Positions 26,697-36,540 of a DNA stretch of 64,000 bases are shown piece by piece (within the stretch, counting starts at the first letter, position 1; every line of letters starts with the position of its first letter). The notes beneath the pieces were generated by a model that saw only the letters and a program-made list of their open reading frames with translations, searched no databases and was not told the origin of the DNA. Source of the stretch: Burkholderia sp. Bp9142 (lineage in GTDB: Bacteria; Pseudomonadota; Gammaproteobacteria; Burkholderiales; Burkholderiaceae); NCBI RefSeq assembly GCF_003853415.1, contig NZ_QTPP01000009.1, forward strand, positions 124,001-188,000, in the 5' to 3' direction. A program made the translations under genes and the position numbers.

Positions 26697-27326
26697 TCAG
26701 TCCTGATGCACGCCCTGCGATGCCGACAGCATTCGCTCGACATACCGCGCGATCATGTCGACTTCGAGGTTGAGCTGGTCGCCGGCCTTCACGTGACGCA
26801 GCGTCGTGACCTCGACCGTATGCGGAATCAGGTTGATCGAGAATTCGCAGCCGTCCGCGCGATCGTCGACCGTGTTCACGGTCAGGCTCACGCCGTTGAC
26901 CGTGATCGAGCCCTTGTACGCAAGGTAGCGGCCGAGCTCGCGCGGCGCGACGATCCGCAGCTCGTGCGATTCGCCGACCGGCGCGAAGCGCGTCACGGTG
27001 CCGAGGCCGTCGACATGGCCCGACACGATGTGCCCGCCGAGGCGGTCGTGCGCGCGCAGCGCCTTCTCGAGGTTCACTTCGCCGGGTTGCCCGAGGCCGA
27101 CCGTGCGGTTCAGGCTTTCGCGCGACACGTCGACGTCGAATCCGGTTTCGGTCTTTTCGACGACCGTCATGCACGCGCCCTGGATCGCGATGCTGTCGCC
27201 GAGCGCGACATCGGCCAGGTCGAGCCCGCCGGCCTGCACGGTCAGCCGCACGCCCGCGTCGGGCGACGCGCCGAGCGGGTTGATCGACTCGATGCGGCCG
27301 ACGGCCGCGACAATTCCGGTAAACAT
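26697..27326 (-). CDS. ribE: riboflavin synthase alpha subunit
   Basis: Riboflavin synthase dismutates two molecules of 6,7-dimethyl-8-ribityllumazine to riboflavin. The protein is 209 residues with the duplicated lumazine-binding barrel. MFTGIV at the start, the GACMTVV repeat in the first barrel, GGHIVSGHVDG between the barrels, and ITVNGVSLTVN in the second are diagnostic. Start at 27326 is fixed by MFTGIV; the frame extends upstream only as noise antisense-free overlap with ribD. It starts 15 bases after the ribD stop, so ribD-ribE form an operon. Confidence 0.96.
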   Translation of the reverse strand: MFTGIVAAVGRIESINPLGASPDAGVRLTVQAGGLDLADVALGDSIAIQGACMTVVEKTETGFDVDVSRESLNRTVGLGQPGEVNLEKALRAHDRLGGHIVSGHVDGLGTVTRFAPVGESHELRIVAPRELGRYLAYKGSITVNGVSLTVNTVDDRADGCEFSINLIPHTVEVTTLRHVKAGDQLNLEVDMIARYVERMLSASQGVHQD

Positions 27327-27340
27327 CGTGACGGCTCCGT

Positions 27341-28462
27341 TCAGTGGGGGGCGGGGGGCGGCGCGACACGCGCCAGGATCCGCAAGTCGTCGCCGATCCG
27401 CTCGACGCTGTGGAATGCGAGCCGCGTGCGGGCGTCGAGGCTGGCCGGTGCGGCAAGATCGAACATCGCGGCCGCGTCGCTGCCGAGCAGGCTCGGCGCG
27501 AGATAGACCAGCAGCTCGTCGACGCACTGCTCGCGCAGCAGCGAGCCGTTCAGCTTGTGGCCGGCCTCGACGTGCAGCTCGTTGACGCCGCGCGCGCCGA
27601 GCGCCGCCAGCATCGCGGGCAGGTCCACCTTGCCGTGCGCATTCGCGAGCGGCACGATTTCCGCGCCGCGCGACTTCAGCACGTTCGCGCGCACTTCACC
27701 GGCGGCATCGAGCCGGCCGCAGAAGATCAAGAGCGGAGCGCCTTCGAGCAGGCGCGCATCGAGCGGCAGGTCGAGGCGGCTGTCGACCAGCACGCGCTGC
27801 GGCTGGCGCGGCGTGTCGATGCCGCGCACGGTCAGCAGCGGGTTGTCCTCGCGCACGGTGCCGATGCCGGTAAGGATCGCGCACGCGCGCGCGCGCCATG
27901 CGTGGCCGTCGAGGCGCGCGGCCTCGCCGGTGATCCACTGGCTTTCGCCGGACGGCAGCGCAGTGCGTGCATCGAGCGACGCGGCCGTCTTCATCCGTAC
28001 CCACGGGCGGCCGCGCGTCATCCGCGACACGAATCCGATGTTCAGTTCGCCCGCCTCGTTCGCGAGCAGCCCGCAGCGCACGTCGATGCCCGCGTCGCGC
28101 AGCATCCCGAGGCCGCGCCCCGACACCTGCGGGTTCGGGTCTTCCATCGCCGCGACGACCTTCGCGACGCGCGCGTCGATCAGCGCGTTCGCGCACGGCG
28201 GCGTGCGGCCGAAGTGGCTGCACGGCTCGAGCGTCACGTACACGGTGGAGCCGGCGACGTCGTGGCCGCGCGCACGCGCGTCCTTCAGCGCCTGCACTTC
28301 CGCGTGATCCTGGCCGGCCGGCTGCGTGAAGCCTTCGCCGATCACGTCGCCGTCCTTGACGATCACGCAGCCGACGCGCGGGTTCGGCGCGGTGGTATAC
28401 ATGCCGCGCGCCGCGAGCGTCAGCGCGCGCTCCATGTGGGCGAAATCGGTATCCGAGAACAT
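27341..28462 (-). CDS. ribD: bifunctional riboflavin deaminase/reductase RibD
   Basis: RibD deaminates 2,5-diamino-6-ribosylamino-pyrimidinone phosphate and then reduces the ribosyl side chain with NADPH. In 373 residues, the N-terminal deaminase has the zinc site H53-A-E55 and E79-P-C81 with C90 in TPPC; the C-terminal reductase begins near residue 150 (RGRPWVRMKTAASLDA) and contains HVEAGHKLNGSLL. It is 15 bases downstream of hemL and 14 bases upstream of ribE, so hemL-ribD-ribE are likely one transcript. Confidence 0.96.
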   Translation of the reverse strand: MFSDTDFAHMERALTLAARGMYTTAPNPRVGCVIVKDGDVIGEGFTQPAGQDHAEVQALKDARARGHDVAGSTVYVTLEPCSHFGRTPPCANALIDARVAKVVAAMEDPNPQVSGRGLGMLRDAGIDVRCGLLANEAGELNIGFVSRMTRGRPWVRMKTAASLDARTALPSGESQWITGEAARLDGHAWRARACAILTGIGTVREDNPLLTVRGIDTPRQPQRVLVDSRLDLPLDARLLEGAPLLIFCGRLDAAGEVRANVLKSRGAEIVPLANAHGKVDLPAMLAALGARGVNELHVEAGHKLNGSLLREQCVDELLVYLAPSLLGSDAAAMFDLAAPASLDARTRLAFHSVERIGDDLRILARVAPPPAPH

Positions 28463-28477
28463 GCGCGCGGACCCGGG

Positions 28478-29761
28478 TCAGGCGGCGAGGGCCGCGAATG
28501 CGCGGCGGGCCGCCGCGAGCGTCGCGTCGATCACCGCGTCGTCGTGCGTACTCGACACGAAGCCGGCCTCGTATGCGGACGGCGCGAAGTACACGCCTTC
28601 GTCGAGCATCAGGTGGAAGAAGCGGTTGAAGCGCTCGATGTCGCTCTTCGTGACTTCCGCGAAGCTGGTCGGCACGCGCTCGGCGAAGTACAGGCCGAAC
28701 ATCGCGCCGATCGAGTCGGCCGCGAACGGCACGCCGGCCGCGCGCGCTTCGGCCGCGAGGCCGTCGGCGAGGCGCTTCGTCTGCGCGGTGAGCGCTTCGT
28801 AGAAGCCGGGCGCCTGGATCAACTGCAGCGTCTTCAGGCCCGCGGCGACCGCGATCGGGTTGCCCGACAGCGTGCCGGCCTGGTACACGCCGCCGAGCGG
28901 CGCGAGGTGGGCCATGATGTCGCGGCGGCCGCCGAACGCGGCAGCCGGCATCCCGCCGCCGATCACCTTGCCGAGGCAGGTGAGGTCGGCCTTGATCCCG
29001 TAGTGTTGCTGCGCGCCGCCGAGCGCGACGCGGAAACCGCACATCACCTCGTCGAAGATCAGCACGGCGCCGTGCTGCGTGCACAGCGCGCGCAGCGCGT
29101 CCAGGAATTCGGGCGTGCCGCGCACGAGGTTCATGTTGCCCGCGACGGGCTCGACGATCACCGCGGCGATCTCGTCGCCGAACGCGCCGAACGCTTCTTC
29201 AAGCGCGGCGACGTTGTTGTATTCGAGGACGGTCGTGTGCTTCGCGATGTCGGCGGGCACGCCGGCCGACGTCGGGTTGCCGAACGTCAGCAGGCCCGAG
29301 CCGGCCTTGACCAGCAGGCTGTCCGCGTGGCCGTGGTAGCAGCCCTCGAACTTGACGATGCGGCTGCGGCCGGTGAAGCCGCGCGCGAGACGCAGCGCGC
29401 TCATCGTGGCCTCGGTGCCGCTCGACACCATCCGCACCTGTTCGATCGACGGCACGAGCTTGCAGATTTCCTCGGCGATCTCGATTTCCGCCTCGGTCGG
29501 CGCGCCGAACGAGAAGCCGTCGGCGAGCACGTTCTGGACGGCCGCCAGCACGTCCGGATGGACGTGGCCGACGATCATCGGGCCCCACGAGCCGATGTAG
29601 TCGATGTACTGCTTGCCGTCGGCATCCCAGAAATACGGGCCCTGTGCGCGCGAGACGAAGCGCGGCGTGCCGCCGACCGAACGGAAGGCCCGCACCGGCG
29701 AGTTGACGCCGCCCGGAATGGTCTTTTGGGCGCGTTCGAAGAGGATCTGATTGTTGGACAT
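28478..29761 (-). CDS. hemL: glutamate-1-semialdehyde 2,1-aminomutase
   Basis: HemL converts glutamate-1-semialdehyde to 5-aminolaevulinate, the first committed haem precursor in bacteria using the C5 pathway. The protein has 427 residues and the usual start ([20 protein letters not shown]). PLP-binding features include [29 protein letters not shown] and the Schiff-base lysine in [15 protein letters not shown]. It heads the hemL-ribD-ribE operon on the minus strand. Confidence 0.97.
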   Translation of the reverse strand: MSNNQILFERAQKTIPGGVNSPVRAFRSVGGTPRFVSRAQGPYFWDADGKQYIDYIGSWGPMIVGHVHPDVLAAVQNVLADGFSFGAPTEAEIEIAEEICKLVPSIEQVRMVSSGTEATMSALRLARGFTGRSRIVKFEGCYHGHADSLLVKAGSGLLTFGNPTSAGVPADIAKHTTVLEYNNVAALEEAFGAFGDEIAAVIVEPVAGNMNLVRGTPEFLDALRALCTQHGAVLIFDEVMCGFRVALGGAQQHYGIKADLTCLGKVIGGGMPAAAFGGRRDIMAHLAPLGGVYQAGTLSGNPIAVAAGLKTLQLIQAPGFYEALTAQTKRLADGLAAEARAAGVPFAADSIGAMFGLYFAERVPTSFAEVTKSDIERFNRFFHLMLDEGVYFAPSAYEAGFVSSTHDDAVIDATLAAARRAFAALAA

Positions 29762-29951
29762 GAGCGAAACCTGCGTGAGAAGGGCGCGGGGGCCTGTGCA
29801 CGGGCCGCGGCGCCTGGGCGGAACGATCGTCTGATTGTACCGGAGACGCGCGCGGCGGGCCCGCCGGGCGGTCTGCGGCCTTTCGGCGCGTGGGGGATCG
29901 GGCCGCCTCGAACGGCGGGGGCGGGCGGAATCCGACCCCTGTCCGACCGGC

Positions 29952-30404
29952 TTATCGTGGCGGCTTGCGCTTGCCGGTCAGCTCGGCCCAGCGCTTCTCC
30001 AGCGGGCCTTCGACCATCGGCTTGATCGACGTGCCGGAGCTCTGCGCGTCCCAGGTCTGCACTGAGTACGGATGCACGCGCAACGCGTCGCGCGGGATCA
30101 CGACGTCCTGATGGGCATCGACCAGCCAGTCGTAGGCGAAGTCGATGCACAGCCGGTAGCCGCGCTTCGTCGCAGGGTCCGGCACCTCGTAGGGCGCCCG
30201 CGTCACGTAGCCCGAGCCGAACACGCCCTTCGGCTCCTTCGCGACGCGGTGCAGGAACACGCGGTCGCCCGGCAGGATGCCGCGTGCGAAGCCGCAGCCC
30301 CACACGTCATGCACGGCCTCGCCGGCCTTCACGCGCGCGGCGACGTCGGGCAGCTCGGGCCACGGCCATTTCTTGGGGCTCCAGATCAGCAGGAAGGCGG
30401 TCAT
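29952..30404 (-). CDS. EVE/PUA-like domain protein, hypothetical
   Basis: A 150-residue soluble protein. The opening [19 protein letters not shown] followed by [21 protein letters not shown] resembles EVE/PUA-fold proteins that bind modified bases or are fused to nucleases, but no catalytic motif can be seen. The middle has [13 protein letters not shown] and [13 protein letters not shown]. It is monocistronic, 190 bases upstream-to-downstream of hemL on the same strand. Function is not assigned. Confidence 0.72.
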   Translation of the reverse strand: MTAFLLIWSPKKWPWPELPDVAARVKAGEAVHDVWGCGFARGILPGDRVFLHRVAKEPKGVFGSGYVTRAPYEVPDPATKRGYRLCIDFAYDWLVDAHQDVVIPRDALRVHPYSVQTWDAQSSGTSIKPMVEGPLEKRWAELTGKRKPPR

Positions 30405-30647
30405 CGGTTCGGTCGCGCGTCGAATGGGTCAGACAAGAAAAGCAGCAAGCGGCCAGCTTAATCGAATTGGCCGGCGACCACGCACGACACCGCCGCGCGG
30501 GCGGTTCACGGCCGTGCGCGGCACACGGCCGGCGGCACGCGAAAAAGTTGCGCGTACAATCATGGGCCTGAGCGCCGTCCGCGGCGCGGTCTCCCGTCTT
30601 CACCGCCACGCGCGCCCCGATGCGCGCGGGCTCCATTCCGGATACCC

Positions 30648-31865
30648 ATGTCCCACGTCGTCCGGCGCCGGCCCGATGCCCGGCTGATCCTGTTGCTCGG
30701 CGCGCTCGCCGCCTGCGGGCCGATCGCCACCGACATGTACCTGCCGAGCCTGCCGTCGATCGCCGACGGTTTCGCCGTGAGCCCCGGCGCCGCGCAGCGC
30801 ACGCTGACGAGCTTCATGGCCGGTTTCTCGATCGGCATGCTGCTGTACGGTCCGCTGTCCGACACGTGGGGCCGCCGCCCCGTGCTGCTCGGCGGCATTG
30901 CGCTGTTTACGCTCGCGAGCATCGGCTGCTTCGTGTCGAACTCGATCGACATGCTGATTCTCGTGCGCTTCCTGCAGGCGCTCGGCGCGGGCGCGGCGTC
31001 GGTGCTGTCGCGCGCGATCGCGCGTGACGCGCACGAGCCGACCGACGCGGCGAAGGTGCTGTCGATGGTCGCGATCGTCACCGCGGTCGGGCCGCTGCTC
31101 GCGCCGCTGATCGGCGGGCAGATCCTGCGTTTCTCGGGCTGGCGCGGCGTGTTCGTCGTGCTGGCCGTGTTCGGCGCGGTGTGCGCGGCGACCGCGTACC
31201 TGCGCGTGCCCGAGACCTGGCCGAAGGAGCGGCGCAAGAGCGCGGCCGTGCTCGCGTCGTTCGCGTCGTACGGGCGCATCCTGTCCGATCCGGTCGCGTG
31301 GGGGCACATGATGTGCGGCGGGATGGCGTTCGCGTCGATGTTCTCGTACATCACCGCGACGCCGTTCGTGTACATCGAGTATTTCCACGTGTCGCCGCAG
31401 CATTACGGGCTGCTGTTCGGGCTGAACGTCGTCGGGATCATGATCGGCAACTTCACCAACACACGGCTCGTCGGCCGCATCGGCTCGCTGCGCATCATCG
31501 CGGCCGCGTCGCTCGTGAGCTGCATCGCATCGCTCGCGGTCGCGCTCGTCGCGTTGACGGGGTGGGGCGGGCTGTGGTCGATCGTCGTGTGCCTGTTCTT
31601 CGTGGTCGGCGTGGTGGGGATCCTGTCCGCGAACTGCACGACCGACCTGATGCATCGCTATCCGCACAACGCGGGCGCGTCGGCGGCCGTGTTCGGCGCG
31701 ATGCAGCTCGCGCTCGGCGCGCTCGCGAGCGTCGCGATCGGCGCCCTCGCGGACGGCACGCCGTTCGCGATGGGCGTGACGATCGGCATCAGCGGCGTGC
31801 TGTGTTTCGTCGGACGCCACCTCGTGCTGCGCTGGCATGGCCGGCCGGTGAAAGCGGGCGCCTGA
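30648..31865 (+). CDS. MFS multidrug efflux transporter, Bcr/CflA family
   Basis: A 405-residue proton-driven drug exporter of the major facilitator superfamily (DHA1). The Bcr/CflA signature ATDMYLPSLPSIA in the first helix and the loop motif GPLSDTWGRRPVLLGG are clear; about twelve membrane segments are visible. GRAIARDAHEP-like sequence (SRAIARDA) and LSMVAIVTAVGPLLAPLIGG, motif C of exporters, support efflux. The ATG at 30648 has no ideal ribosome site. A strong terminator at 31885-31926 follows. Confidence 0.9.
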   Translation: MSHVVRRRPDARLILLLGALAACGPIATDMYLPSLPSIADGFAVSPGAAQRTLTSFMAGFSIGMLLYGPLSDTWGRRPVLLGGIALFTLASIGCFVSNSIDMLILVRFLQALGAGAASVLSRAIARDAHEPTDAAKVLSMVAIVTAVGPLLAPLIGGQILRFSGWRGVFVVLAVFGAVCAATAYLRVPETWPKERRKSAAVLASFASYGRILSDPVAWGHMMCGGMAFASMFSYITATPFVYIEYFHVSPQHYGLLFGLNVVGIMIGNFTNTRLVGRIGSLRIIAAASLVSCIASLAVALVALTGWGGLWSIVVCLFFVVGVVGILSANCTTDLMHRYPHNAGASAAVFGAMQLALGALASVAIGALADGTPFAMGVTIGISGVLCFVGRHLVLRWHGRPVKAGA

Positions 31866-31884
31866 GCCGGCGCGGCCGCGGAAT

Positions 31885-31926
31885 GAAAAACGCCACCGCG
31901 CGCGATGCGCCGGTGGCGTTCTTTTT
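31885..31926. terminator. intrinsic terminator, Bcr-type transporter / glk
   Basis: AACGCCACCG (31889-31898) pairs with CGGTGGCGTT (31911-31920), followed by CTTTTT and preceded by GAAAAA. It works in both directions between convergent genes. Confidence 0.9.
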
Positions 31927-31967
31927 CGTGCGGGCGCCAGGCCGTCGGCGCCGGACCGTGTCGAGCG

Positions 31968-33896
31968 TCAGTCCCGCGCGACGTCCTTCGCCGCCGGCGA
32001 CGCGCCGTGGCTCAGCCAGTCGAGCACGTCGGCCGTTTCGTCGTCGCTCGCCCGTGCGCGCGCCTGCGCGACGGCCTCCGGCAATTCGCCGTTGGTCGAC
32101 GCGCGGCGGATCGCGACGCCGACCGCGAGAATGTCGATCATCAGCAGATGCAGGATCCGCGAGATCATCGACAGTTGCGACTCGCGCATCTCGATGTGGT
32201 CGGTCTCGAGCGCGACGGTCGCGCGCTTCGCGAGCGGCGTGTTGCTCGACGTGATCGCGATCACCTTCGCGCCGGCCTGCATCGCGACCTCGAGCACCCG
32301 CAGCAGCTCGGGCGCGCGTCCCGATTTCGACACCGCGACGATCACGTCGCCCTTGCCGAGCAGCGCGGCCGACGCGGCCTGCATGTACAGGTCGCCGTAC
32401 GCGATCGTCGGGATCCCGAAGCGGAAGAACTTGTAGTGCGCGTCCTGCGCGACGATGTTCGAGTTGCCGAGCCCGTAGAACTCGATGCGGCGCGCGCCGT
32501 TCAGGATCTCGATCGCGTTCTCGACGTGCTCGAAGTTCAGGTGTTCGCGCAGCTGCAGGATCGCGGACACCGTGTTGTCGAGCACCTTCGCGCCGAAGTC
32601 GGTGGCCGTGTCGCCGAGATGCACCTGGCTGTGGCTCATCGGAATCGTGCCGGTGAGGCCGGTCGCGAGCTTCAGCTTGAAGTCCGACAGCCCCTGGCAG
32701 CCGAGCGAGCGGCAGAAGCGGATCACCGTCGGCTGGCTCACGTCCGCCTTGCGCGCGATGTCGACGATCGGGTCGTTGATGATCGAGCGCGGATGGTTCA
32801 GCGCGAGATCGGCGACGCGGCGCTCGGCCGGCGTCAGTGCGTCGCGCATCTGGCGGATCCGCTCGAACACGGCCGACGACGCGCCGCCCGAACGGTTCGA
32901 CAGCTGCTCCGCGAGAATCGCCGACACGCCGAGGAACGCCGGATATTCGGCGGTGATCAGGTAGGTCGGGATGTTCTGGAGATACTGGGTGAAACGGCCC
33001 TTCGCCTCGAAGCGCGCACGGAAGGACGAGCGCGTGAACAGTTCGCCGAGCTTCAGCGCGACGCCGCCGCCGATGTAGACGCCGCCGAGCGCGCCGAGCG
33101 TCAGCGCGACGCTGCCCGCGAACGCGCCGAGAATCCCGCAGAAGCATTCGACCGTCTCGAGCGCGAGCGCGTCGCCCGCATGCGCGCGCTCGACGATCTC
33201 GACCGTGTCGACGGTCGCCGCGACGCGCTTCTTGTCGCGCGCGGCGAGCGCACGATAGACGATTTCCATGCCGGGGCCGGCGCACACGCGCTCGAACGAC
33301 ACGTGCGGAAACTTCTTGCGCGCGTACTGCAGCACGAGATCCTCGCGCTCGTCCTGCGGTGCGAACGACGCATGACCGCCTTCGCTGCCGAGCGCGATCC
33401 AGCGGTCGTCCGCCGGAATCAGGCCGGACACGCCGAGCCCGGTGCCGGGCCCGAGCAGCCCGATCACGCTGTTCTGGCGGCGCGTGCCGCCGCCGATCTG
33501 CACGCGCTGCGCGTCGGTGAGGCCGGGCAGCGCCATCGCGAGCGCGGTGAAGTCGTTGACGACGAGCAGCGTGTCGAAGCCGAGCGCGCGGCGCGTCGCC
33601 TCGATCGAGAAGCTCCAGTCGTGATTGGTCATCGTGACCTGGTCGCCGTCGACCGGGTTCGCGATCGCGATCGCCGCGTGGTTCACGCGGCTGATCTTCA
33701 CGTCCTTCAGATACTTGCGGATCGCGTCGGTGAGCGTCGGATAGTCGGCGCCGGGATAGACGCGGATCTGCGTGATCTCGCCGGGGCCGGTTTCCAGCGC
33801 GAAACGCGCGTTGGTGCCGCCGACGTCCGCGAGCAGGCGCGGGCCGTCGGCATGCTGGCCCGCGACGACGGCCTTACTTTGCGCACCAGTAGACAT
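31968..33896 (-). CDS. glk: glucokinase fused to RpiR/HexR-family regulator
   Basis: A 642-residue fusion. Residues about 20-340 are an ATP-dependent glucokinase ([49 protein letters not shown]). Residues about 355-430 are an RpiR helix-turn-helix ([18 protein letters not shown], here [14 protein letters not shown]), and about 450-600 a SIS sugar-phosphate-binding domain ([29 protein letters not shown]). HexR-type SIS domains sense 2-keto-3-deoxy-6-phosphogluconate. It overlaps pgl by 23 bases and ends the zwf-pgl-glk operon. A HexR-type palindrome lies in the promoter of zwf. Such fusions are known in Burkholderia. Confidence 0.94.
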   Translation of the reverse strand: MSTGAQSKAVVAGQHADGPRLLADVGGTNARFALETGPGEITQIRVYPGADYPTLTDAIRKYLKDVKISRVNHAAIAIANPVDGDQVTMTNHDWSFSIEATRRALGFDTLLVVNDFTALAMALPGLTDAQRVQIGGGTRRQNSVIGLLGPGTGLGVSGLIPADDRWIALGSEGGHASFAPQDEREDLVLQYARKKFPHVSFERVCAGPGMEIVYRALAARDKKRVAATVDTVEIVERAHAGDALALETVECFCGILGAFAGSVALTLGALGGVYIGGGVALKLGELFTRSSFRARFEAKGRFTQYLQNIPTYLITAEYPAFLGVSAILAEQLSNRSGGASSAVFERIRQMRDALTPAERRVADLALNHPRSIINDPIVDIARKADVSQPTVIRFCRSLGCQGLSDFKLKLATGLTGTIPMSHSQVHLGDTATDFGAKVLDNTVSAILQLREHLNFEHVENAIEILNGARRIEFYGLGNSNIVAQDAHYKFFRFGIPTIAYGDLYMQAASAALLGKGDVIVAVSKSGRAPELLRVLEVAMQAGAKVIAITSSNTPLAKRATVALETDHIEMRESQLSMISRILHLLMIDILAVGVAIRRASTNGELPEAVAQARARASDDETADVLDWLSHGASPAAKDVARD

Positions 33897-34554
33897 CGAG
33901 CTGGGTCCCCTTGTCGTTGGCCAGTTGGGAAATCGCGTTGTTCTGCAGCGTGGCGGCCGCGGCGTCGAGCACGTCGCGTTTGCGGCTGCCCGCGATCAGC
34001 AGGAAGAGCCGGTCGACGCGCTTCAGCGCATCGAGCGAAAAGCTCACGCGCGCATGCGGCGCGGCGCCGGGATGCACGGCGACGAAGCGCTCGGGCGTCG
34101 CGATCGCGTGGTCCCATTCGGGCGCGTCCGCGAAGATCGACGCGGTGTGGCCGTCCTCGCCCATGCCGAGCACGGCGACGTTCGGCACGCGGTAGTCGGC
34201 GTTCGCGTTCAGCGCGGCGACGTGCGCGTCGAGCGAGACGCGCGTGTCGACGAGCGGCAGGAAGCGGGCGGGGGCCGCCGCGTGCTGCAGCAGCGTGTCG
34301 CGCACCAGGTGCGCATTGCTGGCCGCGTCGTCCTCCGGCACCCAGCGGTCGTCGACCAGCGTGACGTCGACGCCGGCCCAGCCGAGCGCCGCGTGCGACA
34401 GCGTTTGCAGGAACGGGCGCGGGCTCGTGCCGCCGGACACCGCGAGCGTCGGGCGCGCGGGGCCGGCGAGCGCGGCGCGCAGCGCATCGCCGACGGCGCG
34501 CGCGAGCGCTTCGCTTTGCGCTTCCTGGGTGTCGAAAGCGTGGATCTCGATCAC
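33874..34554 (-). CDS. pgl: 6-phosphogluconolactonase
   Basis: Hydrolyses 6-phosphogluconolactone, the product of Zwf. The protein has 226 residues from a GTG at 34554, which follows GGAGGA at close spacing; family homology starts there (IEIHAFDT). [25 protein letters not shown] and [12 protein letters not shown] are diagnostic motifs. Overlap with the glk start suggests translational coupling. zwf lies upstream on the same strand. Confidence 0.94.
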   Translation of the reverse strand: MIEIHAFDTQEAQSEALARAVGDALRAALAGPARPTLAVSGGTSPRPFLQTLSHAALGWAGVDVTLVDDRWVPEDDAASNAHLVRDTLLQHAAAPARFLPLVDTRVSLDAHVAALNANADYRVPNVAVLGMGEDGHTASIFADAPEWDHAIATPERFVAVHPGAAPHARVSFSLDALKRVDRLFLLIAGSRKRDVLDAAAATLQNNAISQLANDKGTQLDVYWCAK

Positions 34555-34641
34555 ATCTCCTCCGGACTGCTTTGTCTGTTCAATTCGTGTGAATCGTGGG
34601 GGCACGTTGCCGCACGCTTGCGCGCACGGCAACGGTCTGCA

Positions 34642-36111
34642 TCAGTTTTCTTCTTCGAGCCAGCAGGTGCCGTGCTGCGCGAGCATCGCACTCGCCGCGG
34701 CCGGCCCCCACGTGCCTGCCGCGTAAGGCTTCGGCGGCTTCAGCGAGCGCGCCCATTCGTTCAGGATCGGCTCGACCCAGCGCCACGCGGCTTCCTGTTC
34801 GTCGCGACGCACGAAGAGGGCGAGGCGGCCGTTGATCACGTCGAGCAGCAGGCGCTGGTATGCCTCCATCTGCCCTTCCTTGAAGAACCGGTCGAACGCG
34901 AGGTCGAGGTGCACGCTCGCGAGGTTCATCCCTTCGCCGGGCTGCTTCGCGAGACAGTAGAGGCGAATCGTCTCGTTCGGCTGCAGCCGGATCACGAGGC
35001 GGTTCGACCCGGCGCGCAGCGCGGTGGGCCCGAGCGCCGAGTGCGGCACCGGGCGGAAGTTGACCACGATTTCCGCGACACGGTCGGCCAGACGCTTGCC
35101 GGTGCGCAGGAAGAACGGCACGCCGGCCCAGCGCCAATTCTCGATCTCGACCTTCAGCGCGACGAAGGTTTCGGTCGGGCTGTCGGCCTTCACGCCCGGC
35201 TCGGTTGCGTAGGCCGGCACCTGCGCGCCCTTGATCACGCCCGCATGATACTGGCCGCGCACCGCGACCTTGCCGATGTCGCGCGCATCGACCGGCTTCA
35301 GCGCGCGCAGCACGCGCAGCTTCTCGTCGCGCACCGAATCGGAATCCATCGAGTGCGGCGGCTCCATCGCGACGATCGACAGCAGCTGCAGCAGGTGGTT
35401 CTGCACCATGTCGCGCAGCGCGCCCGTATTGTCGTAGAAATCGCCGCGCGCCTCGACGCCGAGCTCCTCGGCGATCGTGATCTGGATGCTCTCGACCCAT
35501 TCGCGGCGCCACAGCGGCTCGAACAGCGCATTGCCGAAGCGCAGCGCGAGCAGGTTCTGTACCGGCTCCTTCCCGAGGTAGTGGTCGATCCGGTAGATCT
35601 GGTCTTCCGCGAAGATCTCGCCGACCGCGTCGTTGATCGCGTTCGACGAGCGCAGGTCATAGCCGAGCGGCTTCTCGAGCACGATCCGTGCGCCTTCGTT
35701 CAGGCCGACCGACGCGAGCGCCTTGCAGATCGGCACGAACAGCGACGGCCCCGTCGCGAGATAGAACACGCGGATACCGGGCAGCTGCGCGACCGCGTCG
35801 CGCAGCACGACGTAGTCCTCCGCGCGGCCGAGGTCGAGCTTCACGTACTCGATGCGCTCGAGGAAGGACTTCCATGCGCTTTCGTCGAATGCCTTGCCGG
35901 CTGCCTTCGCTGCATGCGGCTTCACGTGCGTATCGACCCATTCGAGATAGCCGGCCCGATCCGATTCGTGCCGCGCGACGGCAACGATCCGGCCGTTTTC
36001 CGCGAGCATGTTGCCGCGGTGCGCTTCGAACAGCGCGGGCAGGATCTTGCGCATCGACAGGTCGCCGGTGCCGCCGAAAAGTACGAAGGTAAAGCTGGAA
36101 TCGGTATGCAT
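34642..36111 (-). CDS. zwf: glucose-6-phosphate 1-dehydrogenase
   Basis: Oxidises glucose 6-phosphate to 6-phosphogluconolactone with NADP+, the entry to the Entner-Doudoroff and oxidative pentose phosphate pathways. 489 residues from the ATG at 36111, which follows GGAGACAC. The coenzyme-binding LFGGTGDLSMRKILPAL and the active-site RIDHYLGKEPVQN with the catalytic His are intact. First gene of the zwf-pgl-glk operon. The promoter region, with a HexR-type palindrome 66 bases upstream, is shared with the divergent sugar importer. Confidence 0.97.
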   Translation of the reverse strand: MHTDSSFTFVLFGGTGDLSMRKILPALFEAHRGNMLAENGRIVAVARHESDRAGYLEWVDTHVKPHAAKAAGKAFDESAWKSFLERIEYVKLDLGRAEDYVVLRDAVAQLPGIRVFYLATGPSLFVPICKALASVGLNEGARIVLEKPLGYDLRSSNAINDAVGEIFAEDQIYRIDHYLGKEPVQNLLALRFGNALFEPLWRREWVESIQITIAEELGVEARGDFYDNTGALRDMVQNHLLQLLSIVAMEPPHSMDSDSVRDEKLRVLRALKPVDARDIGKVAVRGQYHAGVIKGAQVPAYATEPGVKADSPTETFVALKVEIENWRWAGVPFFLRTGKRLADRVAEIVVNFRPVPHSALGPTALRAGSNRLVIRLQPNETIRLYCLAKQPGEGMNLASVHLDLAFDRFFKEGQMEAYQRLLLDVINGRLALFVRRDEQEAAWRWVEPILNEWARSLKPPKPYAAGTWGPAAASAMLAQHGTCWLEEEN

Positions 36112-36540
36112 GTGTCTCCGCCGGTTGAGGTGCTGGGAAGCGATCCGTAGTGCGATAAAAATATTTTTGACACTGAATTGTAGTTTAACTACAATCCGCC
36201 GCAAGGGGTAGCACCTGGGTGAAGAAAAAAAGAAGTGCGGTCGATGAACTGCGCGAGCTTCGCCTTCGGGAACGCCTTGTGCCGAATGGTATCGGACATT
36301 GACGGTGCGCATCGTCCGCGCGCCGTCGCCCCGGGCTCGCGCCGCGGCATCGCGGCGGGCCAGAAACACAAAGAGGAGACACGCCGTTGAATCTCGATTC
36401 ACGCTTTCTGTAAGAGCCCGGCCGGTCATCGGCCCCGTACGCTGCATGCGTCTCGCGGCTCGATTTCCCCGTCGTTTATCAAGAAGCCGGTTCCCCGCGG
36501 GGGAACTTCACGAGTTGATTCAGTCTGGAGGAGATAAGTA
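36112..36540. other. 429-base divergent regulatory region, zwf / sugar ABC importer
   Basis: Contains the palindromic operator and plus-strand promoter at 36167-36195 (annotated separately). The rest forms a leader of about 340 bases for the importer. In it lie a purine-rich ribosome-site-like GAGGAG before a TTG and a very short frame (36387-36413), a TGAATC-TC-GATTCA dyad at 36388-36401, and a 7-bp hairpin GTTCCCC/GGGGAAC at 36490-36506 just before the gtsA-type ribosome site. Confidence 0.65.
36167..36195 (+). promoter_or_regulatory. sigma70 promoter overlapped by HexR-type operator
   Basis: TTGACA (36167-36172), a 17-base spacer and TACAAT (36190-36195) form a near-perfect promoter for the importer. 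The perfect palindrome ATTGTAGTT-T-AACTACAAT (36177-36195) fills most of the spacer and the -10. On the minus strand the same palindrome supplies TACAAT at 36182-36177, with TTGCGG 16 bases upstream (36204-36199), a plausible zwf promoter. The core TGTAGTTTAACTACA resembles published HexR sites. Binding itself is inference. Confidence 0.78.

Noticed and set aside
27344-30025. Very long open frame on the plus strand opposite ribE-ribD-hemL
   Set aside because: It is antisense to three certain genes; high G+C codon use on the real strand removes stop codons from the opposite frame. The product is Arg/Ala/His-rich with no domain.
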